A stretch of DNA of 60,111 bases from DRKI01 sp011051875 (GTDB lineage: Bacteria; Desulfobacterota; Desulfobulbia; Desulfobulbales; Desulfobulbaceae), in the NCBI GenBank assembly GCA_026990385.1, contig JALXDL010000065.1, positions 1 to 60,111 on the forward strand, in the 5' to 3' direction. Each line of letters opens with the position of its first letter. Position 1 is the stretch's first letter. Shown one piece after another: positions 15,360 through 23,759 of this stretch. The notes beneath the pieces were generated by a model. It searched no databases. It worked only from the letters and a program-made list of their open reading frames with translations, and was not told the DNA's origin. A program made the position numbers and the translations under genes.

Positions 15360-17033
15360 ATGGGCACGGATACAGCGGCAAAGACAAGAGAGCGGCAGTT
15401 TCTGGAGGTTTTCCAGAAGGTGACCAAGATGGTCTCCATGGTGCTGGATCATCAGCAGGTGATGGATACCATCGTCCGTACCCTGCCGGAACTCTTTGAC
15501 GTGGATGCCTGCACCATCCGTCTGCTGGATTACTCCACCAACACCTTTGTCCTGGGCGCGGCACACGGCCTGTCCATGGAATATGTCTCCCGCCAGTCCA
15601 TCGACACCGAGGAGACCATGGCCCTGATCAAGGCGGGACAGCCCGTGGCCAGGGTCAACCTGGACCGGGACCCCAACTACCGGGACCGCGAAGAACTCTT
15701 CCGGGAAGGCATCAAGAGCATTCTCACCCTGCCCATCCTGTTCCAGGATTCCATCATCGGCATCATGCGGCTGCTGACCCGGCGGCACCGGGTCTTTTCC
15801 GACGAGGAGATCTCTTTCTCCATGTCGCTGGCCGAGCAGGTGGGCATAGCCATCTCCAACGCCCGGATGTTCAAGGAGATGGTCAACCAGGTCGACTTCA
15901 TGCAGGAGGTCCAGGCCCTGAGCAAACTGGTCAATTCCACCCTGGACCTGGACACGGTGCTTCAGACCATTGTCGAGCGGGTTCCCCGCTCCATGGGGAC
16001 CCGGGCCTGTACCATCCGGTTGCTCAATCCCCAGACCAACACCCTGGAACTGGTTGCTGCGCACGGGGTTTCGGAGAGGTACCTGGAGCAGGTACAGTGG
16101 GAGAGCGAGGATGACATCGCCATGCTGCTGGCCGGTGGTTCGGTGGCCATTTTTGACGTGGAAAGCGACGAGCGGATCAAGTGCAGGAAACACCTGGTCG
16201 AGGAAGGGATCAGGTCCCTGCTCTGCATTCCCATCAAGGTCGGCCAGGAACGTATCGGCGTGCTGCAGATCCTCTCCGACGAGCACCACTGTTTTACAAG
16301 CTCTGAGGTCAATTTTGCCGAGACCGTGTCCGAGGCCGGGGGCACAGCCATCCATAACGCCCGGACCTATCAGAAGATCAACCTTCTCTTCAACCAGATC
16401 GAGGAGAACGAGCGGTTTCTTGCCGACATCCTTGACTGTATCCGGCCGCAGCTCCTGGTGATCGATACCGAAAAACATGTTGTTCTCGCCAACCGGGTGG
16501 CCCTGGAACGACTGGGCAGGTCGGAGAAGGAGATCCTGGGAGCAGAATACAGCGAACTCTGCCTGGTGGAAGGCGATGGGGGCGACTGTCCCGTGGATCA
16601 GGTTCTGCGGGACGGTACCGGGGTCACCCTGGTCCACCAGGTGCAGCAGGAGGATGGTATTCACTGGCTTGAACGGACCGCAACGCCCATGCTCAATGAT
16701 GAGGGCAGGGTTCAGTACGTGGTGGAGATCATCCGCGATATCACCACCCAGCGCAAGCTGGAGCAGGAGCGGATGGAACGGGTCAAACTGCAGGGGGTTG
16801 TCGAGATGGCCGGCGCCGTGGCCCACGAGATCAATTCACCGCTGTTTGCCGCCCTCGGAACGGCTCAGCTCCTGGAAGAGGATGTGAAAGATACCGAGCT
16901 GTCCCGGGACCTGGCCACCATTGTCCGCAACCTGAAGGCCATCAGCGAGCTCACCAAGAAGATGACCAGTATGACCGGTTTCAAGAGTCGCAATTATATC
17001 GGCGATACCAGGATCGTCGATATGTCGGATTGA
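15360..17033 (+). CDS. GAF-GAF-PAS protein ending in a HisKA domain, no ATPase domain
   Basis: The 557-residue protein has two GAF domains (about 20-170 and 190-340, with repeated ACTIRLL and GI.S.L..PI patterns), a PAS domain (about 350-460) and a HisKA-like segment with MAGAVAHEINSPLFA. It then ends with TSMTGFKSRNYIGDTRIVDMSD about 60 residues after the histidine, so the HATPase domain of a histidine kinase is missing. The stop is genuine in this sequence and is followed by non-coding DNA, with no ATPase-like remnant. It may accept or relay phosphate from another kinase, or form heterodimers with one. It lies 31 bases after the single-domain regulator. Confidence 0.9.
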   Translation: MGTDTAAKTRERQFLEVFQKVTKMVSMVLDHQQVMDTIVRTLPELFDVDACTIRLLDYSTNTFVLGAAHGLSMEYVSRQSIDTEETMALIKAGQPVARVNLDRDPNYRDREELFREGIKSILTLPILFQDSIIGIMRLLTRRHRVFSDEEISFSMSLAEQVGIAISNARMFKEMVNQVDFMQEVQALSKLVNSTLDLDTVLQTIVERVPRSMGTRACTIRLLNPQTNTLELVAAHGVSERYLEQVQWESEDDIAMLLAGGSVAIFDVESDERIKCRKHLVEEGIRSLLCIPIKVGQERIGVLQILSDEHHCFTSSEVNFAETVSEAGGTAIHNARTYQKINLLFNQIEENERFLADILDCIRPQLLVIDTEKHVVLANRVALERLGRSEKEILGAEYSELCLVEGDGGDCPVDQVLRDGTGVTLVHQVQQEDGIHWLERTATPMLNDEGRVQYVVEIIRDITTQRKLEQERMERVKLQGVVEMAGAVAHEINSPLFAALGTAQLLEEDVKDTELSRDLATIVRNLKAISELTKKMTSMTGFKSRNYIGDTRIVDMSD

Positions 17034-17331
17034 AAGAGGGGCTGCTCCCTCCCTGACCCGGCGGGAAGGGGGGGACATTCAACAAACGTAGCGGCATCAG
17101 AGAAAAAAGGAGGTGAACGGCAATTTATCCAGGCTGAAGAACAATCATGGATCCCAAACATGGTGCGATGTTTGTGTTATTGAGCCGGCTGACCGGCCGA
17201 TGTCCATCAGCCCGGGGCGCGTGTGCCGGTATCGTTATCCCCGTGATCTCGATACTTTCCGGCACCGGTACTGGAACTGGACTGCCGCCGGTGGGTTGAC
17301 TTCTACAAAAGAAAGATCGAGGAGGCTTTGT

Positions 17332-19023
17332 ATGAAAAGATTTTCACTACTACTCGGCATTGTCGTGTCTGCTCTGCTGTTGCTCAGTTCCGGTGCACTG
17401 GCAGTAGATGCGAAACTGAGTGCAAAAAACCTGAAAGCAGGCAGTCCCATTACCATCGAGGGCAGCATAGATCCGGGACAGGACCTGTACGTGGTCATCT
17501 CCACGGAAAAGATGTTCAAACCCTCTGATGCGCCGGGACCCAAGGAAAAGAAACGCCTGACCAACGGCAAGAACGGCAAGAACGCCTTCGGCGATACCGC
17601 CATTCCGCCGAATTACTATGTGCTCACCAATGTCCCCGAGACCCTGGCCACTCCCAAGGAGGCCTGGAAGGGACAGACAGACGGGCTCTTCGCCTTCCCG
17701 CCGTTCAAGTACAAGGTAAAGGTCAACAAGATCAAGAAATGGGGCGACATCGATCCTGCTGTCCGCCCCATGCTCGCCCCCATCACCACCGAGGCGCAGT
17801 GGAAGTTCCTGATCTTCACCCATGAGAAGAAGTTCGGCATCAACACCGTGTCCAAGGAAAAGCCCCTTGGCGGCGGCAATGCCCGCATGATCATGACCGA
17901 CTATGGCAAGCAGCCCGAGGCCTGGAACAAGGGAGTCTCCCTGTCCCTGGACAAGAGCACGGGAAAGTTCACCGCCACCATGACGCCGTACAAGAACCTG
18001 GCCCCCGGCACCAGGATGGCGGTCTATGTCAACGGCCAGAAACTGGATGACTTCACCATCGAGAAGTCGACCTTCTTCTTCAAGACCGGTAACGTCTACA
18101 TGAACCCGCTGATCGTCTTCGGCGGCGCCTTCCTGATCGGCGTCCTCTTCGTCATCATGGGCGCGGCAGGCGGCCTGTTCACCGCGGCCTTCCAGATCAC
18201 CGTCATCGGCACCAAGGGACCGGTGGGCATCAATGCCGGCAACACCATCAAGCCGACCAACCTGTTCCTGACCCTGTGTTCGCCCATCACGGGGCTCATG
18301 AACTACTTCAAGGAAAAGCGTTTCGCCTACCCGGTGGCCATCCCCTTTGCCATCGGTATCGTCACCGGCGCCTTTTTCATCGGCCCGCCGCTGTCGGCCA
18401 AGTACCTGAACCTGGCGTCGTTCAAGTTCTACCTGGGCATCATCTGTCTGGTCATTGGTATCAAGCTCTTCACCGAGTCCCTGCCGGCTTCCATTGAGAA
18501 GAAAAAGGCCATGAAGGCCATTGTCCAGAAATTCAACGCAGCCGTCAAGGAGGCCAAGGAGTCCGGCAAGGCCATGGAGATGGGCAAGATCGAGTTCGAC
18601 AAGTTCAACTTCATCTCCTTTGATATGCGGTTCTGGGGCGAGACCTTTGTCGCCCGGCCGTTGATGATGCTGGTCGGCGGTATCCTCATGGGTGTCATCG
18701 CCTCCTCGTTCGGTGTCGGCGGCGGCTTCATGTTCATGCCCTTCATGACCACCCTGGTGGGCTATCCCATGTACCTGGCCGTGCCCATTGCCCTGGCCGG
18801 TACCTTTGCCACCTCCACCGGTGGTATCGCCAAGTACGCCCTGATGGGCTACCAGCCTGACTGGCTGATGGCGGCCCTGATCGCTGCCGGCGCCATGTGC
18901 GGCGGTATGGTCGGTCCCAAGATCCAGAAGAAGCTGCCCGAGATCTTCCTCAAGCGGATGCTGGCTCTGGCGCTGATCATCGTCTTCATGAAGTACACCA
19001 GCCTGATACCGTTCATGCGGTAA
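17332..19023 (+). CDS. TauE/SafE-family sulfite/anion exporter with periplasmic N-terminal domain
   Basis: The start is ATG 17332 behind GAGGAGG; longer frames upstream look non-coding. Residues 1-24 are a signal peptide ending SSGALA. Residues 25-250 form a soluble, lysine-rich domain expected to face the periplasm. From about 260 on there are multiple membrane helices with the small-residue repeats typical of TauE/SafE permeases (MGAAGGLFTAAFQ, IGPPLSAKYL, SFGVGGGFMFMPFM, AGTFATSTGGIAKYA). A charged loop (about 385-440) splits the two helix bundles. The family exports sulfite, sulfoacetate or related organosulfur anions. Its neighbour is a molybdopterin oxidoreductase, fitting a sulfur-oxyanion role. 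A stable hairpin follows. Confidence 0.9.
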   Translation: MKRFSLLLGIVVSALLLLSSGALAVDAKLSAKNLKAGSPITIEGSIDPGQDLYVVISTEKMFKPSDAPGPKEKKRLTNGKNGKNAFGDTAIPPNYYVLTNVPETLATPKEAWKGQTDGLFAFPPFKYKVKVNKIKKWGDIDPAVRPMLAPITTEAQWKFLIFTHEKKFGINTVSKEKPLGGGNARMIMTDYGKQPEAWNKGVSLSLDKSTGKFTATMTPYKNLAPGTRMAVYVNGQKLDDFTIEKSTFFFKTGNVYMNPLIVFGGAFLIGVLFVIMGAAGGLFTAAFQITVIGTKGPVGINAGNTIKPTNLFLTLCSPITGLMNYFKEKRFAYPVAIPFAIGIVTGAFFIGPPLSAKYLNLASFKFYLGIICLVIGIKLFTESLPASIEKKKAMKAIVQKFNAAVKEAKESGKAMEMGKIEFDKFNFISFDMRFWGETFVARPLMMLVGGILMGVIASSFGVGGGFMFMPFMTTLVGYPMYLAVPIALAGTFATSTGGIAKYALMGYQPDWLMAALIAAGAMCGGMVGPKIQKKLPEIFLKRMLALALIIVFMKYTSLIPFMR

Positions 19024-19044
19024 CAGCGTTTGTAACCTCAAACC

Positions 19045-19076
19045 GGCAGAACAGGCCGCCTGCGGCCTGTTCTGCC
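19045..19076. terminator. 15-bp perfect hairpin after the TauE/SafE gene
   Basis: GGCAGAACAGGCCGC (19045-19059) pairs perfectly with GCGGCCTGTTCTGCC (19062-19076), 22 bases after the stop codon. There is no T tract, so it may act as a weak terminator or an mRNA 3'-end stabiliser. Confidence 0.55.
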
Positions 19077-19207
19077 CGTGTTGTCGGTGACTGCTTCCGT
19101 CATGGTGGCTGTCCGTTGTCCGTACAACTCGTTTTTGGCCGAAGCACGATCTTCTCCGGCCGGCCGGCGGGGGAAGAACCAGGAAGCTGGAGACATCCGG
19201 ATCCGCC

Positions 19208-19237
19208 GCCGCAGGCGTGGCAGAATGCGCCTGCGGC
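19208..19237 (+). other. Leader hairpin upstream of the molybdoenzyme gene
   Basis: A perfect 10-bp stem, GCCGCAGGCG (19208-19217) with CGCCTGCGGC (19228-19237), and a 10-base loop lie 77 bases before the start codon. It does not match any riboswitch I know. It could be a leader structure or chance in GC-rich DNA. Confidence 0.3.
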
Positions 19238-19313
19238 CGGGTGTCGTCGTCCGGCCCGGGGAGAGTTTTTCGCCCGTTGCCGGTGATATTGTGACATTAC
19301 GAAGGAGAACAAC

Positions 19314-21431
19314 ATGAAAAAATCTGTGTACTCTATGTGTGGCATGTGCACGGTTCGCTGCCCGATCCGGGTCGAGGTCGAGGACAACCGGGTGACCTGG
19401 ATCGAGGGGAATCCGTACCTGCTCGATCATGCGCTCTGCGCGAAGGGATCCGCCGGCATGGCGCTGGTGGATGACGACGAGCGTCCCCGGCAGCCCCTGA
19501 TCAGGGAGGGGGGACGGGGCGCCGGCCGCTGGCAGAAGGTCAGCTGGCCCACGGCCTACGACTACATCGCCGAACGGCTGAAGAAGATCAAGAGCGAGTA
19601 CGGCCCCGAATCGGTGGTCCTTTCCTCTCGCGGCGGTCCCTGGCAGAACATGTACAAGACGTTCATCCACGCCTTTGGTTCGCCCAACTACACCAACCAC
19701 GACTGCACCTGCGGCCGCAACACCCACCATGCCAGCCTCTCCATCAACGGCGTGGGCCGCAAGGGGTTCATCTATGACATCAAGAACAGCCGCCACATGG
19801 TGCTGTTCGGCAGGAACTATTTCGCCTCCCTCCAGATCGCCCAGGGCAACCAGCTCCTGGACATGCTGGACAAGGGCGGCAGGCTCACCTATGTCGACGT
19901 GCGCCAGACCATGACCGGCATCAAGGCGACCCGTTTCTTCCAGGTCCGGCCCGGTACCGATTATGCCCTGGCCCTGGGAATGATCCACGAGATCATCAAG
20001 CGCGGCATCTATGACAAGGACTTCATCGACCGCTACGTGACCGGCTTCGACGAACTCTGTACCTTTATCGAGGAGTATACCCCGGCCTGGGCGGCCAAGG
20101 AGTGCGGGGTCAAGGAAAAGGCGATTCTCGCCTTTGTCGACGAGCTGGCCGAGGACATGCCACGGGTGATCTTTCACCCGGGCTGGAACCTGTCCCGCTA
20201 CAAGGATTCCTTCTATGTCAGCCGTGCCCTGCATCTGCTCAACGTGCTCATGGGCAATATCGAGACCGAGGGCGGGCTCATCATTCCCAAGGGTGCCGGC
20301 GACTGCGGGTTCAAGGGGATCCGCATGCTCGACTGTCCCAAACCCGACATCAAGCGGGCCGATGGTGTGGGCTGGAAATATAAACACTTCGACAAGGGAC
20401 CGGGCCTGGCCCATCTCTTTTTCGATGCCATGCGGACCGAGGATCCCTACCCGGTCAAGGCGTGGATCGCCATGCGCCACGATCCCTTCACCGGTATGCC
20501 GGAGCCGCAGCGGCAGAAACTGCTCTTTGACAACTGCGACCTGCTGGTCTCCATCGATACCCACTACTCCGAGTTCGGCTGGTATGCGGACGTGATCCTG
20601 CCCGAGTCCACCTACCTGGAACGGGACAATCCCATCGCCCTGCAGAAGGGGACCAAGCCGCGGCTGATCGTCCGCCGCAAGGCAGTGGAGCCCAAGTATG
20701 ATACCAAGCCGGGCTGGCAGATCTTCAAGCAGCTCGCTGACCGGCTCGATATCAGCGAATACTTCCCCTACAACACCATCGAGGAGCTCTACGAGTGGCA
20801 GCTCGAAGGCACCGGCTACACCATCGCCGACTTCGAGGAAAAGGGATTCATCGAATTGACCGATAAACCCCTGCCGCTCTATGACCGTGATTCCCTGGAC
20901 GGTCAGTTCAAGACGCCGTCCGGCAAGATCGAGATCATCAGCAAGAAGCTCACCGATGCCGGCCTGGAATCGCTCAAGCCCTACAGGTCGCCCAACAAGC
21001 CGCCCAAGGGCATGTTCCGCCTGGTCTATGGCCGCTCCGCGGTCCATACCCACGGCCACACCATGAACAATCCGCTGCTCGAGGAGCTGATGCCCGAGAA
21101 TTCTCTCTGGATCAACAGGCGGGCCGCGGCCAAGCTGGGGATAGAGGATGGGGACCTGGTCGATGTGACCGCGCAGAATGCCAGCTATTCCGGCACAATC
21201 CATGCCTATGTCACCGAATTCATCCACCCGGAGGCGGTGTACACCGTCCATGGTTTCGGCCGCCAGATCCCTCTGCAGACCAGGTCGTACCATGCCGGGC
21301 TCAGTGACCAGAAACTGATGGCCGGTAAACTCGACGACTGGGATAAGGCCGGAGGGGCCATCAACCTCTGCGAGGCCTTTGTCTTTGTGCAGCGCAGTAC
21401 ACGCAATCCCAAGAGGAGGGTTGAGTTATGA
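19314..21431 (+). CDS. Molybdopterin oxidoreductase, thiosulfate/polysulfide reductase-like catalytic subunit
   Basis: A 705-residue DMSO-reductase-family protein. An N-terminal 4Fe-4S site is formed by Cys9, Cys12, Cys16 and Cys42 (CGMCTVRC, then CAKG). The molybdenum ligand is probably a cysteine in HDCTCGRN (Cys131 or Cys133). Later cofactor-binding segments include GNIETEGG, DVILPESTYLERDN, and the C-terminal dinucleotide-binding domain with VYGRSAVHTHGHT. The strong GGAGAAC Shine-Dalgarno fixes ATG 19314, and there is no Tat or Sec signal, so the enzyme should be cytoplasmic. Closest by pattern are PhsA/PsrA enzymes, but substrate is uncertain. Its stop overlaps the iron-sulfur subunit gene. 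Confidence 0.88.
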   Translation: MKKSVYSMCGMCTVRCPIRVEVEDNRVTWIEGNPYLLDHALCAKGSAGMALVDDDERPRQPLIREGGRGAGRWQKVSWPTAYDYIAERLKKIKSEYGPESVVLSSRGGPWQNMYKTFIHAFGSPNYTNHDCTCGRNTHHASLSINGVGRKGFIYDIKNSRHMVLFGRNYFASLQIAQGNQLLDMLDKGGRLTYVDVRQTMTGIKATRFFQVRPGTDYALALGMIHEIIKRGIYDKDFIDRYVTGFDELCTFIEEYTPAWAAKECGVKEKAILAFVDELAEDMPRVIFHPGWNLSRYKDSFYVSRALHLLNVLMGNIETEGGLIIPKGAGDCGFKGIRMLDCPKPDIKRADGVGWKYKHFDKGPGLAHLFFDAMRTEDPYPVKAWIAMRHDPFTGMPEPQRQKLLFDNCDLLVSIDTHYSEFGWYADVILPESTYLERDNPIALQKGTKPRLIVRRKAVEPKYDTKPGWQIFKQLADRLDISEYFPYNTIEELYEWQLEGTGYTIADFEEKGFIELTDKPLPLYDRDSLDGQFKTPSGKIEIISKKLTDAGLESLKPYRSPNKPPKGMFRLVYGRSAVHTHGHTMNNPLLEELMPENSLWINRRAAAKLGIEDGDLVDVTAQNASYSGTIHAYVTEFIHPEAVYTVHGFGRQIPLQTRSYHAGLSDQKLMAGKLDDWDKAGGAINLCEAFVFVQRSTRNPKRRVEL

Positions 21432-21880
21432 ACAGGTACATGATCCATCTCAATTCCAAACGGTGTATTGGCTGCCACGGTTGCGAGGTGCACTGCAAGA
21501 CCAACAAGCGGCTGCCGGTAGGCCCCATTCTCTGCGAGATCGACCACGAACCGCTGAAGCCGGTACGGGGGGTGCCCAAGACCGAGTTCTCGTTCCGGTC
21601 CTGCTACCACTGCGACGACCCCTTCTGTGTGCCGGTCTGTCCGACCCAGGCCATGGTCAAGCGCGACGACGGCATCGTCTACGTGGACCAGGAGAAGTGC
21701 ATCGGCTGCATGGCCTGCGCCGGCGCCTGTCCCTGGACCATTCCCCAGCTCAACCCGGCCACGGGCAAGGCCATCAAGTGCGACTACTGCATGGATCGTC
21801 TCGACCAGGGGCTGAAGCCGGCCTGTGTCACCAAGTGCACCACCCATGCCCTCAGGTTGGTCCGGCTGGAGGAGGTCTAG
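21428..21880 (+). CDS. 4Fe-4S electron-transfer subunit of the molybdoenzyme
   Basis: A 150-residue protein of the DmsB/PhsB type that passes electrons between the catalytic subunit and a redox partner. Four cysteine groups are visible: CIGCHGCEVHC near residue 13, CYHCDDPFCVPVCP, CIGCMACAGACP, and CDYCMDRLDQG with CVTKC near the end, enough for four clusters. ATG 21428 overlaps the catalytic subunit stop (ATGA), so the two are translated together. No NrfD-type membrane anchor gene follows; the operon ends in a strong terminator. The complex therefore looks soluble. Confidence 0.92.
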   Translation: MNRYMIHLNSKRCIGCHGCEVHCKTNKRLPVGPILCEIDHEPLKPVRGVPKTEFSFRSCYHCDDPFCVPVCPTQAMVKRDDGIVYVDQEKCIGCMACAGACPWTIPQLNPATGKAIKCDYCMDRLDQGLKPACVTKCTTHALRLVRLEEV

Positions 21881-21946
21881 GCGCACCGGCCATCCGGTTT
21901 GTCCCGGACAGGTTGCTCTTGTAAAACATCCATAATCAGATACAAT

Positions 21947-21975
21947 GGGGTGCCTGTGCGGCACCCCGTTTTTTT
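21947..21975 (+). terminator. Rho-independent terminator of the molybdoenzyme operon
   Basis: GGGGTGCC (21947-21954), loop TGTGC and GGCACCCC (21960-21967) form a perfect 8-bp stem, followed by G and seven T residues (21969-21975). It lies 67 bases after the iron-sulfur subunit stop. Confidence 0.92.
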
Positions 21976-22072
21976 GGGTACCCGCCTGGGCCCGCCCCTG
22001 CACGGTCCGGCCATGCCGACACAGCAGCCGGCCGGAGCGGGAGCAGTCCGGGATCATGGCAAGGAATAGAGG

Positions 22073-22660
22073 ATGGATATTCTGACATCGTTCTTGAACG
22101 GGCTGTACTACGGGCTGATCGCGCCGTTTTTTCAGTTCTGCGCCAGGGCCATGACCCTGCTGTTCATCCGGCCCATGACCCTGCTGCATCTGCCCGAGTG
22201 GCTGCAGGTGGGGATCATCGCCGTGCTGGTGGCCCTGTTTGCGTTCTGGATGCGTGCTCTGCTCCGGGTCGATGAACGGATCGAGGAGTTCAACCGCCGC
22301 TTCGCCGAGAAACGCAGGCAGCAGCAGGAGCTGCGCCTGATTCCTGACAAGTACAGCCGCGATGCCCTGTACAGGACAACGGACGAGGAACTCAACGAAG
22401 AGTACAATACCTTCATCGCCTATCATTATGCCCGGTATGTCATGATCTACATGCTGCCGCTCTTTCTGGTCCTGGCCTGGCTGAACTCGGTTTTTTCCGA
22501 GTCCTGGCTGGTGGCGAGACACGGTCAGCCCTTTCTCGTGCCCCTGCCGGCCAACAGTTTTGGTGTCAGCGGCCTTTCCGTAACCTTTGTTTTTCTTCTC
22601 ATCTACATCCTGACCCTTATTGTCGGTTTTCAGCTACGGCGTCATCGCAAAAAGCGCTGA
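22073..22660 (+). CDS. Membrane protein with cytoplasmic coiled coil, unknown function
   Basis: A 195-residue protein. Hydrophobic segments lie at about 8-35, 45-63, 122-140 and 165-187, and between the second and third is a charged helical stretch (RVDERIEEFNRRFAEKRRQQ). The arrangement of helices around a coiled coil recalls EMC3/DUF106-type YidC relatives, but the match is only topological and I do not assign the family. It starts 97 bases after a strong terminator and is followed by its own hairpin, so it looks like a single-gene unit. No enzymatic motif is visible. Confidence 0.7.
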   Translation: MDILTSFLNGLYYGLIAPFFQFCARAMTLLFIRPMTLLHLPEWLQVGIIAVLVALFAFWMRALLRVDERIEEFNRRFAEKRRQQQELRLIPDKYSRDALYRTTDEELNEEYNTFIAYHYARYVMIYMLPLFLVLAWLNSVFSESWLVARHGQPFLVPLPANSFGVSGLSVTFVFLLIYILTLIVGFQLRRHRKKR

Positions 22661-22679
22661 CTGCCTCACCCGCCCCGAT

Positions 22680-22739
22680 CGGGAGTGCCTTCCTGCCCGG
22701 AGCCCTTTTCCGGGACAGTCGAACGGAGCTCCCGTTTTT
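22680..22739 (+). terminator. Branched hairpin with T tract after the membrane protein
   Basis: An outer CGGGAG/CTCCCG stem (22680-22685 with 22729-22734) encloses an inner CCCGGA/TCCGGG hairpin (22696-22701 with 22709-22714) and is followed by TTTTT (22735-22739). Confidence 0.45.
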
Positions 22740-23299
22740 CGGGCAGATAGGGGGTGGCCGTGGCCGGATTGCTGATTTTCTGACACCCTGGCCCGCCTTT
22801 TGTAACATGTACCGCGGCGCCTTGCATTCCCCGGCAAGCCGGGGAGAACGGTCTGGCCGGTTCGGCCGGTACGGTGTGGAATCGCTGCTTGTCCCGCCTC
22901 GGCAGTCGTCGGCAGGAGACAGCAAGGGTTCGGTGCTGCCGCAGCGTTATGGCAGACGACGGCGGGGCGGAACAGGAGGGGGCTGTAGATTTTTCCTCTG
23001 TCCGGTTCATTTATCGGAAGTGATATGGTATAGTCCAGGATGGAAAGGATCTTTTTCCCCGCATTGAGTGTTTCACCTGCCTCCAAGTGGAAAAAGATAC
23101 ATGATTATAAATGGTTTTCTTTTTACATCTGTGGCAGATGGGTGATTCCTCGATTTAGGTTTCCGATAGAGGCTGCCGTTCACCCCCCGGCCGGGGTGTT
23201 ATAACTGGTCAATGGCATGTAACCATCCGTTTTCATTGCCCTGTTCACGTACCGGAGGCTGAGCCGCGAGCCGGAGAGCCGCTCCGCATTGAATTCTGC
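22740..23299. other. 560-base gap before the PilZ gene
   Basis: No gene is supported. An extended -10 element TGGTATAGT lies at 23026-23034 with a poor -35, about 265 bases before the PilZ start, and could drive the PilZ-Mla block. The stretch 23035-23160 is relatively AT-rich. Confidence 0.4.
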
Positions 23300-23683
23300 A
23301 TGGTGGAAAAACGTCGATTTGCCAGGGTCCTCTTTGAACGGACGGTCAGGTTTACCCTGAATGGTGTCGTCTATCGCGACATGAAGATCAGGAACCTGAG
23401 CATCGGCGGGCTCTTTGTGCCGGGAGATTTCCCCGGTGTGGCCGCGGGTGATCGCTGCCAGCTCGAGCTGCATGAAACCGGCCGCCATTCCTGTCTCATC
23501 CTGCGCTTCGGCGCCCGGGTTGTCCGGACGGAGAGAGACGGCATCGGTCTGCGTTTCACAGAAATGACCGAAGACGCTTACAGGTTTCTCCAGACCATGG
23601 TACTCTATTACACGGACGATCCCTACGGGGTTGCCAGGGAATTCCTCGAGGACTTCCCCGACGGATCAGCCGCCGGGATGTAG
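23300..23683 (+). CDS. PilZ domain protein, putative c-di-GMP receptor
   Basis: A 127-residue single-domain protein. The c-di-GMP binding signs are the N-terminal RRFAR (an RxxxR motif, residues 5-9) and NLSIGGLFV (the D/NxSxxG motif) about 30 residues later. A conserved-looking strand GIGLRFTEMTE follows. Such proteins bind the second messenger and adjust motility, secretion or envelope functions. It lies 76 bases before the Mla operon; whether it is cotranscribed is not clear, and the start lacks a strong Shine-Dalgarno. Confidence 0.88.
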   Translation: MVEKRRFARVLFERTVRFTLNGVVYRDMKIRNLSIGGLFVPGDFPGVAAGDRCQLELHETGRHSCLILRFGARVVRTERDGIGLRFTEMTEDAYRFLQTMVLYYTDDPYGVAREFLEDFPDGSAAGM

Positions 23684-23759
23684 AGCGCTGACCAGGATCG
23701 CGCCTCCGGCGGCTGCACATGCCGCCCGACCTTGAACCACCCGACACGGGTATGCTGCA

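Noticed and set aside
17350..19041. A 563-residue minus-strand frame over the TauE/SafE gene
   Set aside because: Antisense to a clear membrane transporter; its apparent length follows from high GC.
19208..19237. A molybdenum-cofactor riboswitch in the molybdoenzyme leader
   Set aside because: Only one simple hairpin is present; the multi-stem architecture of that riboswitch is not seen.
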